Shown here one piece after another: positions 36,377-46,276 of a stretch of DNA of 64,000 nt. Each line of letters opens with the position of its first letter. The stretch's first letter is position 1. Below the pieces are notes generated by a model that saw nothing but the letters and a program-made list of their open reading frames with translations, was not told the DNA's origin and made no database searches. The translations under genes were made by a program, and so were the position numbers. Source of the DNA: Caldilineaceae bacterium. GTDB lineage: Bacteria > Chloroflexota > Anaerolineae > Caldilineales > Caldilineaceae. The stretch covers positions 232,938 through 296,937 of the forward strand of contig JAHBVF010000002.1 in NCBI GenBank assembly GCA_019637685.1. The letters run 5' to 3'.

Positions 36377-38395
36377 CTATGCCTGCCTTTTGAAGTACTG
36401 CTCGACGTTCGTATTGCCCGGGGTCTGCTGCAGCCAGTCGGAGACTGCATTTTCTGGCACGTTGCGGAAGTTGTTCTTGACCACACCCACGTGGGGCAGA
36501 TCGCCTACTGTGCCGATGAACCAGAGATTCTCGGAGGCGTTGTCAAAGAACTTCTGCGCCAGTTCAGGCAGGGCATCGGGCGATGCGCCACGAATCTGGT
36601 CGTACAACTCGTACTGAGCCTGGACTTCTGCGGGGGGTTCCTCGCCCTGTGCGCCCTGGCTCTGATACCAATCCCACCAGAGACCACCGGTCGAGGGCGG
36701 TGTGCTACCCCGGAAGGGGAGGAAGGACCACGGCTCGATCAGGGGGGTCAGACAGCGGTCCATAATCCAGACGCCCATATCCATCTCTTCGCCGGCCTGG
36801 CCGCGCTGGGCGAAGAGGGTGCGATCCTCTTCCTTGGGAATGGCCCGAATCCCAATCTCTTTCCAAGAGTCACTGATCATCTGTGTAGTGTCGCGCCAGG
36901 GACCAAAGATCGGCGAGTATTCGATGGTGATGCTTAATGGCGTGCCATCGGCGCGCAGACGATAGCCTTCGCTGTCCTTCTCGGTCAGGCCAATCCCGTC
37001 CAGCAAACTATTGGCCTGGGTCGGATCGTACTCCGCATAACGGGTCGCGTTCTCTTCTTTGTAGTAGGGACTTTCTTTGATCACTGTTGCCTGACGGCCG
37101 GTACCAAAGCCCTGGTAGGCGAGTTCGGCGATCTGGCTACGGTTGATACCCAACGAGAGGGCAATACGGAAATCCTTTGTGCGGAAAAGATCGCGCAGTC
37201 CCTCGTCCTTGTGGTTGAAGTTGGGGTGCAGCAGGTAATCAGAGCCTTCGGCCAATGCCCACTTCATCACCCGGTAGTCGCCCTTTTCCATATTCTCGAT
37301 GAAGAGCGGGTAGTTCTGCCACAGAATATGGCGGAATTGCATATCAATCTCACCGGCCACCGCCTTCAAGTTGGCCAGGTCAGCGTTCTCGACCACATCC
37401 CAGGTGATGCTGTCCAGATAGGGAAGCTGATTGCCTTCTGTATCCACTTTGTAGAAGTAGGGATTGCGCTCGGCCACCACCGGCACATCCGGCGGAACCC
37501 GTGTCGGAACCCATGCCCAGATGTGGGGTTGCTCCGGGTTCTGCCAGTTGCGCTTCTGCCCAAAGAGCTGGAACCATTCGTCGAAGCCCGCGTCTTTGGT
37601 CTTCTGGGCCAGTTCTGCTTCGTCCGTATAGGTGGGATGGAACTGGGTCAGGTAGTGCTTGGGATAGTCGCTGATGGAACTGGTGGACGGACCCGCCAAC
37701 ATCTGCAGAAAGAGTCCATAAGGATTTTCAAACTTGAAGTTGATGGTGAAATCATCCACCTTTTCGATCACGCCCGGATTGGCCGTGACCGGGTCTTTGA
37801 ACCAACTGGGAATGCTCGGTGTCAGGTCTGTGTTCAGCAGGACATCGTCGTACCAGAACATGTAATCATCCGCGGTAAATGGCTCGCCGTCGGACCAAAA
37901 CATGCCTTGGCGCAGGTGCATAGTGAAGACTGTCGCGTCGCCGTTGACTTCATAGCTCTCGACAATGTTGGGGACCACGCCGCTGCCATCTTCGTTCCAA
38001 CGCAGCAGGTTCTCGTAGGAGAGACGATTCTGGACGGTTCCGGCATCGCCGGGGCCAACAGCCACCCGATACCAGGTGCCGCCGTATTCACCGATCTCTT
38101 CGACCACCGGAATGACACGAGGATTCTGGGGCAGGCGCTCGTCCACCGGAGGCAAAGTGCCGGCCTTGACCATCTCGGCCAACATTGGTGCTTCTTTGTA
38201 CTGGGAGGCAGCCGCGGCTGGCGCAGCCGCTTCACCAGCCGCTGGGGCTGCCGTCGGCGCAGCGGGCGCTGCCGCCGGCGCTTCTGCCGTGGGTGATGAG
38301 CCACAGGCTGCCAACAGCGCGCTTGCCGAAGCAACCGCGGACAGTTGCAGGAACTGCCGTCTGGACACACGTTCGGACTGCATTTTCATTCGCAT
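36377..38395 (-). CDS. Opp/Dpp-type ABC binding lipoprotein (system B)
   Basis: A 672-residue family 5 solute-binding protein. The N-terminus carries a twin-arginine signal (VSRRQFLQLSAVA) and a lipobox ALLAAC, followed by an Ala/Pro-rich linker. The mature part contains FTMHLRQGMFWSDGEPFTADD and TKDFRIALSLGINRSQIAELA, typical of DppA/OppA proteins. AGGAGA precedes the ATG at good spacing. In this context it is more likely to bind an oligosaccharide than a peptide, which is inference. It lies directly downstream of the OppD-like ATPase gene. Confidence 0.92.
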   Translation of the reverse strand: MRMKMQSERVSRRQFLQLSAVASASALLAACGSSPTAEAPAAAPAAPTAAPAAGEAAAPAAAASQYKEAPMLAEMVKAGTLPPVDERLPQNPRVIPVVEEIGEYGGTWYRVAVGPGDAGTVQNRLSYENLLRWNEDGSGVVPNIVESYEVNGDATVFTMHLRQGMFWSDGEPFTADDYMFWYDDVLLNTDLTPSIPSWFKDPVTANPGVIEKVDDFTINFKFENPYGLFLQMLAGPSTSSISDYPKHYLTQFHPTYTDEAELAQKTKDAGFDEWFQLFGQKRNWQNPEQPHIWAWVPTRVPPDVPVVAERNPYFYKVDTEGNQLPYLDSITWDVVENADLANLKAVAGEIDMQFRHILWQNYPLFIENMEKGDYRVMKWALAEGSDYLLHPNFNHKDEGLRDLFRTKDFRIALSLGINRSQIAELAYQGFGTGRQATVIKESPYYKEENATRYAEYDPTQANSLLDGIGLTEKDSEGYRLRADGTPLSITIEYSPIFGPWRDTTQMISDSWKEIGIRAIPKEEDRTLFAQRGQAGEEMDMGVWIMDRCLTPLIEPWSFLPFRGSTPPSTGGLWWDWYQSQGAQGEEPPAEVQAQYELYDQIRGASPDALPELAQKFFDNASENLWFIGTVGDLPHVGVVKNNFRNVPENAVSDWLQQTPGNTNVEQYFKRQA

Positions 38396-38497
38396 GGTTT
38401 GTCTCCTAATCTCTTGAACGAATGATCTGTGAGCAAGACAAAACAGAAACTATCTATAGGGAAGTCAACAATCTGGCTGGCTTCTCCATAAAACACG

Positions 38498-39565
38498 CTA
38501 TTCGTACAGCACGCACCGCACTTTGTGGCCGCCTTCCAGTTCCAAAAAGGGTGGTGCCGTTGTGTCACAGACGCCCTGGATGGCCTGGGGGCAGCGGGGA
38601 TGGAAGGGGCAGCCCTTTGGGATGGAGTAGGGGTCCGGCACTGTGCCGCGGATGGCGGTCAGACGGCTGGTCTTGTGTTCGGCAGATCGGCGGCCCAACA
38701 TGGGGATGGAACGCAGGAGCGAACGGGTGTAGGGATGTTTGGGATCGTAGAAAATCGTATCCACATCTGCCATCTCCACCACTTCGCCCAGATACATCAC
38801 CACCACATAATCGGCCATTTGGGCAATCACGCCCAAATCGTGGGTGATGAAGATAATGGCCATTCCTAATTCTTCTTGCAAGTCGGTCATCAGCGTCAGA
38901 ATTTGGGCTTGGGTGGTCACATCCAGCGCGGTGGTTGGCTCGTCCGCGATCAGCAGGCTGGGGCGGCACGAGAGGGCCATCGCGATCATCGCCCGTTGGC
39001 GCATACCGCCGCTCAACTGGTGGGGATAGCGGTCCACAATCCGTTCGGGATCGGGCATTCCTACCTGGCGCAGGGTATCAATGGCAATCTGCCGGGCTTC
39101 TTCCTTTGTCACGTCCTGATGCAGCAGAATGGCTTCCATAATCTGGTCGCCCACTGTATGCACCGGGCTGAGGGAAGTCATTGGCTCCTGAAAAACCATG
39201 GATATCTCGAAACCGCGAATCGAGCGGGCTTTGTCTCCCATAGGGTCGATAGTCGCCATATTGACGACTTCTTTGCTGCCGTCGCCGCGGTCCAGGTGAA
39301 AAAGAATGTCCCCTTCTACGATGCGGCCGGGCGGGGGCACAATCGACATAACCGAGCGGGCCATCACTGATTTGCCGCAGCCGCTCTCGCCCACAATACC
39401 CACGGTCTGGCCCTTGTGGACGGTAAAGTCCACATCTTCCACCGCGCGCACAACGCCCTGTTGCAAGAAAAAGTGAGTTTTTAGTCCCTTCACTTCCAGC
39501 AGCACATCTGCGGTATTCCCACTTTTGGTGCGACTTTGGGGGTCGCCAAGAGGCACTGTTGCCAT
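38498..39565 (-). CDS. Opp/Dpp-type ABC ATPase, OppD-like
   Basis: A 355-residue ATP-binding subunit. Walker A is GESGCGKS (about 59-66), the ABC signature is [12 protein letters not shown], and Walker B is [12 protein letters not shown]. The C-terminal region carries the Cys-rich OppD extension ([10 protein letters not shown]...GVC) that in DppD-type ATPases binds an iron-sulfur cluster. It is placed between the two transporter halves, systems A and B, and with the OppF-like ATPase at 46277 could power both. GGAGACC precedes the ATG. Confidence 0.93.
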   Translation of the reverse strand: MATVPLGDPQSRTKSGNTADVLLEVKGLKTHFFLQQGVVRAVEDVDFTVHKGQTVGIVGESGCGKSVMARSVMSIVPPPGRIVEGDILFHLDRGDGSKEVVNMATIDPMGDKARSIRGFEISMVFQEPMTSLSPVHTVGDQIMEAILLHQDVTKEEARQIAIDTLRQVGMPDPERIVDRYPHQLSGGMRQRAMIAMALSCRPSLLIADEPTTALDVTTQAQILTLMTDLQEELGMAIIFITHDLGVIAQMADYVVVMYLGEVVEMADVDTIFYDPKHPYTRSLLRSIPMLGRRSAEHKTSRLTAIRGTVPDPYSIPKGCPFHPRCPQAIQGVCDTTAPPFLELEGGHKVRCVLYE

Positions 39566-39638
39566 TGGGGTCTCCTAAAAATGATGAGTAGTGCGTATTA
39601 CTCCGTACCAGCGCAAAATTGACATATTGGGCCACTTC

Positions 39639-39696
39639 TCGTAGTGCGTAGTGGGTGAACCAATATCACTGCCAATTCACGTACGACGCACTACGA
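39639..39696. repeat. GTGCGTAGT-type hairpin
   Basis: TCGTAGTGCGT (39639-39649) and ACGCACTACGA (39686-39696) are perfect arms. It lies between the OppC-like permease and the OppD-like ATPase genes. The arms and the loop word CAATTCACGTA are shared with the hairpins at 14245 and 42064. Confidence 0.55.
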
Positions 39697-39700
39697 AATT

Positions 39701-40882
39701 TTACTTCGCATACGGGTCCGCGGCATCCCGAATGCCGTCGCCCAGAAAGTTGAAAGCCAGGACGGTGATAATCACAGCCAGCGCGGGCAGCAATACCCAA
39801 GGGGCCAGGGCCACCGAGCGGATATTCTGGGCTTCTTGCAACAGTACGCCCCAACTGATGGCCGGGGCACGCAGCCCCAACCCCAGGAAGCTCAGCCCGG
39901 TCTCGGCCAGAATGATGCCGGGAATGGAAAGGGTGAGGGAGGCGATAATGTGGCTGAGGAAGGAGGGCATCATATGGCGCAGAATAATGCGCATTTCGCT
40001 GGAGCCTGCAAAGCGGGCCGCCATCACAAAATCCTCCTCGCGCATACTGAGGAAACGCCCACGCACAACCCGGGCAAGTCCTGTCCAGCCCACGAAGGCC
40101 AGAACAACCGTAATCCCAAAATACAATTGCACCACAGGCAGATCAGCGGGCAGGGCCGCGGCCAGGGCCATAATCAGCGGAATTTCGGGGACCGAGCGAA
40201 TGAATTCGATGAGGCGCTGGATCGCGTTGTCGATTGATCCGCCGTAATAGCCGGAGATGCCGCCGAGTACAATGCCGACAACGAGGCTGATGACAACGCT
40301 GACCAGGCCAATTGTCAGAGAAATACGCGCACCGTAGCAGACGCGGGAGAAGAGATCGCGCCCCAGCCGATCGGCACCGAGCAGGAAGAAGCCCATCTCA
40401 TCCCGGGGCGCGTCCACCCCAAACAGATGGAGGGAAGAATTCCAGCGGTTCAGAAACTTATATTCTGGCCCTTCCACAAAGAAGTGAATCGGATAGATCG
40501 TATCCGTATCTTCCACATAGGTGATGCGCAAGGTTTCAGGGTCCCGATCACGGATGGTCTTGTAAATGAAGGGGCGCTGTAATTTGCCGGTCGCGTCCAC
40601 AATGTGTATCCGCGTGGGCGGGGCCAATTTGTATTGGACAAACGAGTTGTCTGGGATGTAGGGAGCGACAAATTCGGCAAAGATGGCGATAAAATAGAAC
40701 AAAATAATCACCACAGCACTGATCAGCGCCATTCTGTGTTTGAGAAAACGCCACCACATTAGCTGAAAATAGGAGGCAACAAAAATCTTCTCATCCCCCT
40801 TTACTTCCTCAATAAAATCTTGCTGGGGAAGTTCGGCCTCTTCATCAGCCCGTTCGATCCAGGATTTTTCTACCCTCTGCAT
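39701..40882 (-). CDS. Opp/Dpp-type ABC permease, OppC-like (system A)
   Basis: A 393-residue permease similar along its length to the OppC-like protein of system B, so the two systems are paralogous. GADRLGRDLFSRVCYGARIS is the OppC signature, VMAARFAGSSEMRIILRHMMPS the ATPase-contacting loop, and DGIRDAADPYAK the end. The acidic N-terminal tail differs from the system B copy. GCGGAGAA precedes the ATG. It follows the OppB-like gene by 82 bases. Confidence 0.9.
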   Translation of the reverse strand: MQRVEKSWIERADEEAELPQQDFIEEVKGDEKIFVASYFQLMWWRFLKHRMALISAVVIILFYFIAIFAEFVAPYIPDNSFVQYKLAPPTRIHIVDATGKLQRPFIYKTIRDRDPETLRITYVEDTDTIYPIHFFVEGPEYKFLNRWNSSLHLFGVDAPRDEMGFFLLGADRLGRDLFSRVCYGARISLTIGLVSVVISLVVGIVLGGISGYYGGSIDNAIQRLIEFIRSVPEIPLIMALAAALPADLPVVQLYFGITVVLAFVGWTGLARVVRGRFLSMREEDFVMAARFAGSSEMRIILRHMMPSFLSHIIASLTLSIPGIILAETGLSFLGLGLRAPAISWGVLLQEAQNIRSVALAPWVLLPALAVIITVLAFNFLGDGIRDAADPYAK

Positions 40883-40964
40883 AGCGTTTCTCCGCAGATA
40901 GCCTATTGTTTTCGATAATTATTGCAATGGGTGATGCGGAACGGAATCCCACTCCGCCATACAA

Positions 40965-41951
40965 TTATTGAAGCCGGATGCGAGGATCCACCAGAGCCAG
41001 CAGAATATCGGAAATTAGTGTGCCGATGACGGTCAACACACTGAGGAGCAGAATAAAGCTGCCCGCCAGATACATATCCTGGGTGGTCAGGGCACGCAGC
41101 AGCATTGGCCCGGTGGTCTGCAAACTCAGAACCACCGCCACCAGCGTGACGCCAGAGACGAGACTGGCAAGCGACCAGCCCACTGTGCTGAAGAAAGGGT
41201 TGAGGGCCACCCGCACCGGGTATTTCCAGATCAGTGTATTTTCCTTGACCCCTTTGGCACGGGCCGTCTCCACATAGGGTTTGTTCAATTCATCCAGCAG
41301 ATTGGCCCGGGTGATGCGGATGTTGCCCGCGGTGCCGTTGACAGCCACAATCGCCATGGGAACCCAAATGTGCTTGAGCATATCCACCACTTTGGCCCAG
41401 TTCCAGGGCGCGAGGATATACTCTTCGGAAAAGAGACCACCCACATTCAGCCCAAACTTGGACTGAAGCACAAATAACAGAATAAGTGCCAACATAAAGC
41501 CGGGCGTGCCCAGCCCAATAAAACTGAACGCGGTCATTGTATAGTCCAGCCACGAGTATTGATGGGTCGCCGAATAGACCCCTATGGGTATGGCGATAAA
41601 CCAACTGACCAGCAGTGACGAGAGCGAGATGATCATCGTCAGCCCCAGCCGCTCCCAGATCAGTTCCTTCACGGGCTTCTGCCAGTCCATCGATTGGCCC
41701 CAATCCCCGCGCAGAAAGATGCCGGAGATCCATTTGCCGTACTGGACGTAGACCGGCTGGCCCAGGCCATAGCGCGCGCGCAGGGAATCCAGTTGGGTCT
41801 GGTCGATGTTGTCCCCTTCCTGGCGCAGCTGGGCCACATAGGATGTCAAGAAATCGCCAGGCGGCAGTTGGATAATCACAAAAGAGAGGATCGAAATGGC
41901 GATCAGTGTGGGGATCATATACAACACACGCCGGATAATATAGATAGTCAT
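40965..41951 (-). CDS. Opp/Dpp-type ABC permease, OppB-like (system A)
   Basis: A 328-residue permease with six membrane helices. IIQLPPGDFLTSYVAQLRQ follows TM1, PYVETARAKGVKENTLIWKY is the ATPase contact loop, and VDPRIRLQ ends the protein, each closely matching the system B paralogue. GGAGAGC lies seven bases before the ATG. The binding protein gene is upstream across a gap of about 210 bases with a perfect hairpin. Confidence 0.9.
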   Translation of the reverse strand: MTIYIIRRVLYMIPTLIAISILSFVIIQLPPGDFLTSYVAQLRQEGDNIDQTQLDSLRARYGLGQPVYVQYGKWISGIFLRGDWGQSMDWQKPVKELIWERLGLTMIISLSSLLVSWFIAIPIGVYSATHQYSWLDYTMTAFSFIGLGTPGFMLALILLFVLQSKFGLNVGGLFSEEYILAPWNWAKVVDMLKHIWVPMAIVAVNGTAGNIRITRANLLDELNKPYVETARAKGVKENTLIWKYPVRVALNPFFSTVGWSLASLVSGVTLVAVVLSLQTTGPMLLRALTTQDMYLAGSFILLLSVLTVIGTLISDILLALVDPRIRLQ

Positions 41952-42063
41952 TTCATGCTCTCCAGAAAATTGCGAAGTGTACGAGAGACCCGCCAGATTT
42001 CAAAAACCTGGCAGGTCTCTTTGTTAGTACAGCCCGACGGAAACAACCGGATGGCCTCTGATG

Positions 42064-42110
42064 TGGTGCGTAGTGCGTGTACCAGTTCACGTATCACGCA
42101 CTACGCACCA
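42064..42110 (-). promoter_or_regulatory. Stem-loop between binding-protein and permease genes (system A)
   Basis: TGGTGCGTAGTGCGTG (42064-42079) and CACGCACTACGCACCA (42095-42110) form a perfect 16-bp stem with a 15-base loop. Its place after a binding-protein gene matches the hairpins in the three other ABC operons. Confidence 0.7.
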
Positions 42111-42160
42111 CTAAACCCGCTGGTTTATTGACTGCCGCGGCGTACCAGAACAGAAATTGC

Positions 42161-44182
42161 TTATGCTTCCCAGTAATAGGTCTCGGTGTTGAGCAGATGC
42201 TCGTCACCGGTCGGGTCGTCCACGGGGAAACCAGGCAGGTAGTTTTTCACGCCATCCTTGACGATAATCAGCGTGGGACCTTCGCCCAGATAGCCAACCA
42301 TCGGCAGTTCCTCGGCCCAGATATCCAGAATCTGGAAGAAGAGTTCGTTCTGCTTGGCAGGGTCAGCCTCGGCCTGAATCTGGTCCCACAGACCCCAGAT
42401 TTTCCAGACCCAGTGATCCGCCGGCGGTTCCTGGCCGTTGGGGTCGGTGCCGTTGGTGGTCTTCCACAGTGCCCAGGCCGCGGCCCAGGGACGATCCGGC
42501 TGTTCGCAGGTCCAGATAATCGGCGCGGCCAGGGGCACAACTGTGCGGTCGCCGCCCCAGAAAGCCGCTTCAATGGCGTTGGACTGATAGTGCTCGGTAT
42601 AGAGCGCACGCTCGGAGTACTTGTAGGCCGCCGAAATACCCACAGCCGCGTAGTACTTGACGATCTGGTTCACTGCATCTTCGGTCACAGAACCCGCCGC
42701 ATCCGTGCCTTCGATAATGAAGCTGATGGCATCGGTTGTGCCGGGCCAGACCCGCATCCCGTCGGCATTCTTTTCCGAATAGCCCGCGCCGTCCAACAGC
42801 GCGTTGGCCGCGTCCACGTCATACTCAATGTGGGCATTGGCCTGTTTGGGGTAGGCCTGGGCAGAGACGCTGAGGGGGCTGTACTGTCGGGGAACCATCA
42901 AACCGTCGTAGACCAGTTCATTCAGGGCGTTGCGATCCACAGCAATCGAGAGCGCGATGCGCACATCCCGGTTGTTGAAGAACTCACGCAACTTGTCATC
43001 CGGTGTGGTCAGATTGAACTGCATAGCCACATGGCCGGAACTCTTGCCCACAAAGACCTGATAGCCGCCCTGGGCCTCGTTCTCTTTATACAGAGTGAAG
43101 TTGGGGGTCTGCACGTGGCGGGACTGGAAGTCAACCTCGCCGTTGATGATGCGCAGATCGAATACGTCGTTGGCCTCGAAGAAGCGATGGTTCACGCTGT
43201 CCACGTAGGGCAATTGCTGGCCCTCGGCATCGACCGCAAAGAAGTAGGGGTTGCGTTCCATCAGGAAGAGCTCGGAAGACAACTCATTCATGGCGCGCCA
43301 GCCGCCCAACATGGGTGTCTCACCGCCGTTGTACCAGTAGCGCTTGGCGTCGAAGAGTTCGGTCCAGGCATTCAGACCAGCCTCTTTGACTTCGGCTTCC
43401 AGGGCTGCCTTGTCTTCAGTCAGGTCGTTGTGGAACTGGGCCAGATAGTGGCCCGGTGAAAAGAAGTCCCGGTTCGAACGGGTCAGGCTGTAGAGCAGCA
43501 AAGGCTTGGGGTCTGCGTAGCTGAGTTTGATAGTGTAGTCGTCCACAGCCTCCACAGTCATCGGTGTATTCTCAGCGCCGCTGACCCAGGCACCAGAAGG
43601 GCCGCTGGGGGTGACTTCGGCATTGTTGATGACATTCTCCCACCACCAGACCACATTGGCAGAGGTCAGGGGTGCGCCATCCGACCATTTCATGCCCTCG
43701 CGCAGATGGAAAATCCACTCGCTGCCGTCGGCGTTGACTTCCCAGGACTCGGCGATGCGCGGCTGCAAATTCAGGCTCTGATCGTACCAGGCCAGCAGAC
43801 GATCGATGTGCTTCGTGGGTCCCCAGCGATCGGAGACGCCCTTGAAGCCCCGGCGGAAGGTGCCGCCATAGGTGCCGATGGATTCAGCCACAGGCATGAC
43901 CATCGGGTTGGCGGGCAGACGCTCGTCCACAGGGGGCAAGGAACCGGCCTTGACCAATTCGGCCAGCATAGGGGCTTCGGAATACTGCGAGGCAGAAGCA
44001 GCGGGGGCCGGCGCAGGTGCTGCGGCAGCGGGTGCTTCTGTGGCGGCTGGGGCTGGCTCTGCTGTGGCGGGGGCCGGTTCACCGGCTGCACCACAGGCCA
44101 CGGTGACAACGCCTGCGCCGGCCAAAGCCGAAACCCGCAGAAATTCTCGCCGAGAGACGCCCCGATTGACGAGCTTTCTCAT
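42161..44182 (-). CDS. Opp/Dpp-type ABC binding lipoprotein (system A)
   Basis: A 673-residue family 5 binding protein with a twin-arginine signal (VSRREFLRVSALAG), a Cys lipobox (VVTVAC) and an Ala/Pro/Glu linker. Mature sequence includes WIFHLREGMKWSDGAPLTSANV and NRDVRIALSIAVDRNALNELV. It is a distant paralogue of the system B protein, sharing APMLAELVKAGSLPPVDERL near the N-terminus. The strong GGAGGT site six bases upstream selects the start at 44182 over an ATG 12 codons earlier. The ligand is probably an oligosaccharide, by context. Confidence 0.92.
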   Translation of the reverse strand: MRKLVNRGVSRREFLRVSALAGAGVVTVACGAAGEPAPATAEPAPAATEAPAAAAPAPAPAASASQYSEAPMLAELVKAGSLPPVDERLPANPMVMPVAESIGTYGGTFRRGFKGVSDRWGPTKHIDRLLAWYDQSLNLQPRIAESWEVNADGSEWIFHLREGMKWSDGAPLTSANVVWWWENVINNAEVTPSGPSGAWVSGAENTPMTVEAVDDYTIKLSYADPKPLLLYSLTRSNRDFFSPGHYLAQFHNDLTEDKAALEAEVKEAGLNAWTELFDAKRYWYNGGETPMLGGWRAMNELSSELFLMERNPYFFAVDAEGQQLPYVDSVNHRFFEANDVFDLRIINGEVDFQSRHVQTPNFTLYKENEAQGGYQVFVGKSSGHVAMQFNLTTPDDKLREFFNNRDVRIALSIAVDRNALNELVYDGLMVPRQYSPLSVSAQAYPKQANAHIEYDVDAANALLDGAGYSEKNADGMRVWPGTTDAISFIIEGTDAAGSVTEDAVNQIVKYYAAVGISAAYKYSERALYTEHYQSNAIEAAFWGGDRTVVPLAAPIIWTCEQPDRPWAAAWALWKTTNGTDPNGQEPPADHWVWKIWGLWDQIQAEADPAKQNELFFQILDIWAEELPMVGYLGEGPTLIIVKDGVKNYLPGFPVDDPTGDEHLLNTETYYWEA

Positions 44183-44332
44183 GGAATACCTCCTCTGAAA
44201 ATTGGAAAAACCAAACAAACTACCTACTGTATTTGGACATGCCGAGAGTGTGAGGGGGTGTCACACACGGCACAGTACAGCCGAAAGATACTGCGTGCTT
44301 CGTAAACCTGTTATCGAAACGTAAAGCGTAAT

Positions 44333-44372
44333 GCGTAATGCGTGAGATCAACGGCCGTTTTCACGCATTACG
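44333..44372. repeat. Hairpin at the end of the radical SAM gene
   Basis: CGTAATGCGTGA (44333-44344) and TCACGCATTACG (44361-44372) are inverted arms. The right arm includes the stop of the radical SAM gene. The arms sit in short tandem repeats of TAATGCG, as in other simple-word hairpins here. Confidence 0.55.
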
Positions 44373-46224
44373 TTTCACGCATCACTTTGTCATCCTCCGG
44401 TATCAGCCAGGGCGGATGGGGCTGGCCCTTTTCCGGCAGATAACTGGCGTAGAGAAAACGGTAGACATCGCTCACATAATATTGAGGGTAGGATTTAGAC
44501 GGCAGCGTCTCCAAGAAGCGGTCGTGGATCAGTTCGGCCATCTGCTCGTCCATCCCCGACACCACTTCGTAGTCGAAATAGATCGCCAGGTCTTTGGTCG
44601 GGTCTTCGATAATACGCTTGATGTGAAAGGATTCCGGGTAGCGGTGGGCGGGTGAATAGCGCTCCATCAAAAACGTGCCCATAGCCGCCGAGTTAATATA
44701 CGGCTTGTGTGCGTAGAGAAAATTGACTGTGTCCTGGGCGTTTTCAATCGTCTCGCCGGGAAAGCCAAAGAAGAAAAAGGTGTGGTTCCAGATGCCCGCC
44801 TCTGAACTCTCCCGCAGAATCCGGCTCATATGGGGCAGTTGCGTGCCCTTGCTCATATGGTCAATAATCGCTTCTGACGCGCTCTCCAGGCCAAAGAGAA
44901 TCATTCGACAGCCGCCTGCCACCATCGAATCGAGCAGAGGCCGGTCGATAATCTTCTCGAAGCGCACGCAGCCGCCCCACGTGACCGGACTCCCTTCTGC
45001 CTGCATAATTTTGGAAAGGCCGCGCAGGTTGCGGGGTGTCACAGCCTCGTCTGAAAAGAAAATATGTTTGACACCATATTTTTCGTGGAGCGCCAGCATC
45101 TGGTCGGCCAGGGCCTGGGCGCGCAGTTGGCTAAAAGATTCCGCCTCACCATAGCCCACATTGCAGAAGGCACATTTGCCAAAATAACAGCCCCGGGCCG
45201 TGAGCAATGGCAGGGCCAGCCGGGGGGCCAAATAGCGGTCCAGGGGTAGATCGCTGAAATCGGGCATGGGCAGATTGGCAATCTTCTCCGGCTCCTTGCG
45301 GGAAGTCGTGCGAATCTCTGCGCAGTCCCGGTAGACCAGATTGGGAATCTGCTCCAAATCTCCACCGTTGGTTACGCTTTCGGCCAACTGAACCAGAGAG
45401 CGCTCGCCATCAAAGATGACCGCGCTGTCGATGAGTTCAAACATTGCCGGCACTTTGGGCAGCTCTGCCCGCAGCATACTAATGTGGGGGCCACCGATGG
45501 TAATATGTGATTTCAGGCCGGCTTCCCGCACCAGCCAGGCCGCGGTCAGCCCCGGCAACATCTGGGCCATAGAAGGGATGGAAATCCCCACCACATCCGG
45601 CTGCTCGGCGATAATATCCGGCAGCAAAATGCGTCGATAGATTTCCAGAAAAATGTTGTGGCGCGGGTCTTTCACCCCTTCCAGCAGAAAGCGGCTGCTG
45701 TCAGAAGGACCAGCGGGGACATAGCCCTGCAAGTGCAGATTGGTGGGGTGAAAGGGCAGGGACGCAATTTCCAGACATTGGGTCACAACCTGAAAATTGC
45801 GCAGACCAGTCGGCCCGTCAAAAAAGGCATCGCTGCGCACAATGTCTTTGGCCTTTTCCACCTGGCGGGCCAAACGCGGGCCAGCCTCCAACGCCCAGCG
45901 CACCATCTCTGGCGGCGGCCCGGCCCGGCGCATGGCGCTGCCCCGGGGACCAAAAACCGCGCGCACCCGTTCCACCGACTCCTCGACAAAATCGCGGGTC
46001 AAAATGTAGTCAAAGACTTCCACATTTAAATCCCGCTGGATCACGGAAATCCCTTCCTGGCGCAGCCACGCGGTCAACGTGGGCAGGGCCAGATGGGGCA
46101 TTGTGGGTGTCCAGTTGGGGGGGAAGAGCAGCATCACCTTTGGCGTGCGTCCCTGGCGCGCCGATGGGGAGGGCATCAGCCCTTCCAGTGTAATGTTGCC
46201 GTTTGTCTGGTGGTTATCGTTCAT
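44368..46224 (-). CDS. B12-binding-type radical SAM protein
   Basis: A 618-residue protein. The N-terminal half has a cobalamin-binding-like fold (KVMLLFPPNWTPTMPHLALP, then QPDVVGISIPSMAQMLPG and HITIGGPHIS), but the classical DxHxxG ligand motif is absent. The radical SAM core begins at LLTARGCYFGKCAFCNVGYG, giving a Cys-x4-Cys-x2-Cys cluster motif. That is one residue longer than the usual spacing, like the CPWNKCTFC type of some families. The reaction is unknown; relatives methylate or rearrange lipids, tetrapyrroles and peptides. It is embedded between the OppF-like ATPase gene and the system A binding protein, an unusual place. The start has only a weak ribosome binding site. Confidence 0.85.
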   Translation of the reverse strand: MNDNHQTNGNITLEGLMPSPSARQGRTPKVMLLFPPNWTPTMPHLALPTLTAWLRQEGISVIQRDLNVEVFDYILTRDFVEESVERVRAVFGPRGSAMRRAGPPPEMVRWALEAGPRLARQVEKAKDIVRSDAFFDGPTGLRNFQVVTQCLEIASLPFHPTNLHLQGYVPAGPSDSSRFLLEGVKDPRHNIFLEIYRRILLPDIIAEQPDVVGISIPSMAQMLPGLTAAWLVREAGLKSHITIGGPHISMLRAELPKVPAMFELIDSAVIFDGERSLVQLAESVTNGGDLEQIPNLVYRDCAEIRTTSRKEPEKIANLPMPDFSDLPLDRYLAPRLALPLLTARGCYFGKCAFCNVGYGEAESFSQLRAQALADQMLALHEKYGVKHIFFSDEAVTPRNLRGLSKIMQAEGSPVTWGGCVRFEKIIDRPLLDSMVAGGCRMILFGLESASEAIIDHMSKGTQLPHMSRILRESSEAGIWNHTFFFFGFPGETIENAQDTVNFLYAHKPYINSAAMGTFLMERYSPAHRYPESFHIKRIIEDPTKDLAIYFDYEVVSGMDEQMAELIHDRFLETLPSKSYPQYYVSDVYRFLYASYLPEKGQPHPPWLIPEDDKVMRET

Positions 46225-46276
46225 CAATTCACATTTCAGCAGGGCAGGCACGAAGCCTGGCCTGCGATTCAAGAAT

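Noticed and set aside
44368..46224. Sulfatase-maturating radical SAM enzyme (anSME) for the three sulfatases
   Set aside because: anSMEs are about 370-400 residues with a SPASM domain; this protein has a cobalamin-type N-terminus and no SPASM Cys pattern.
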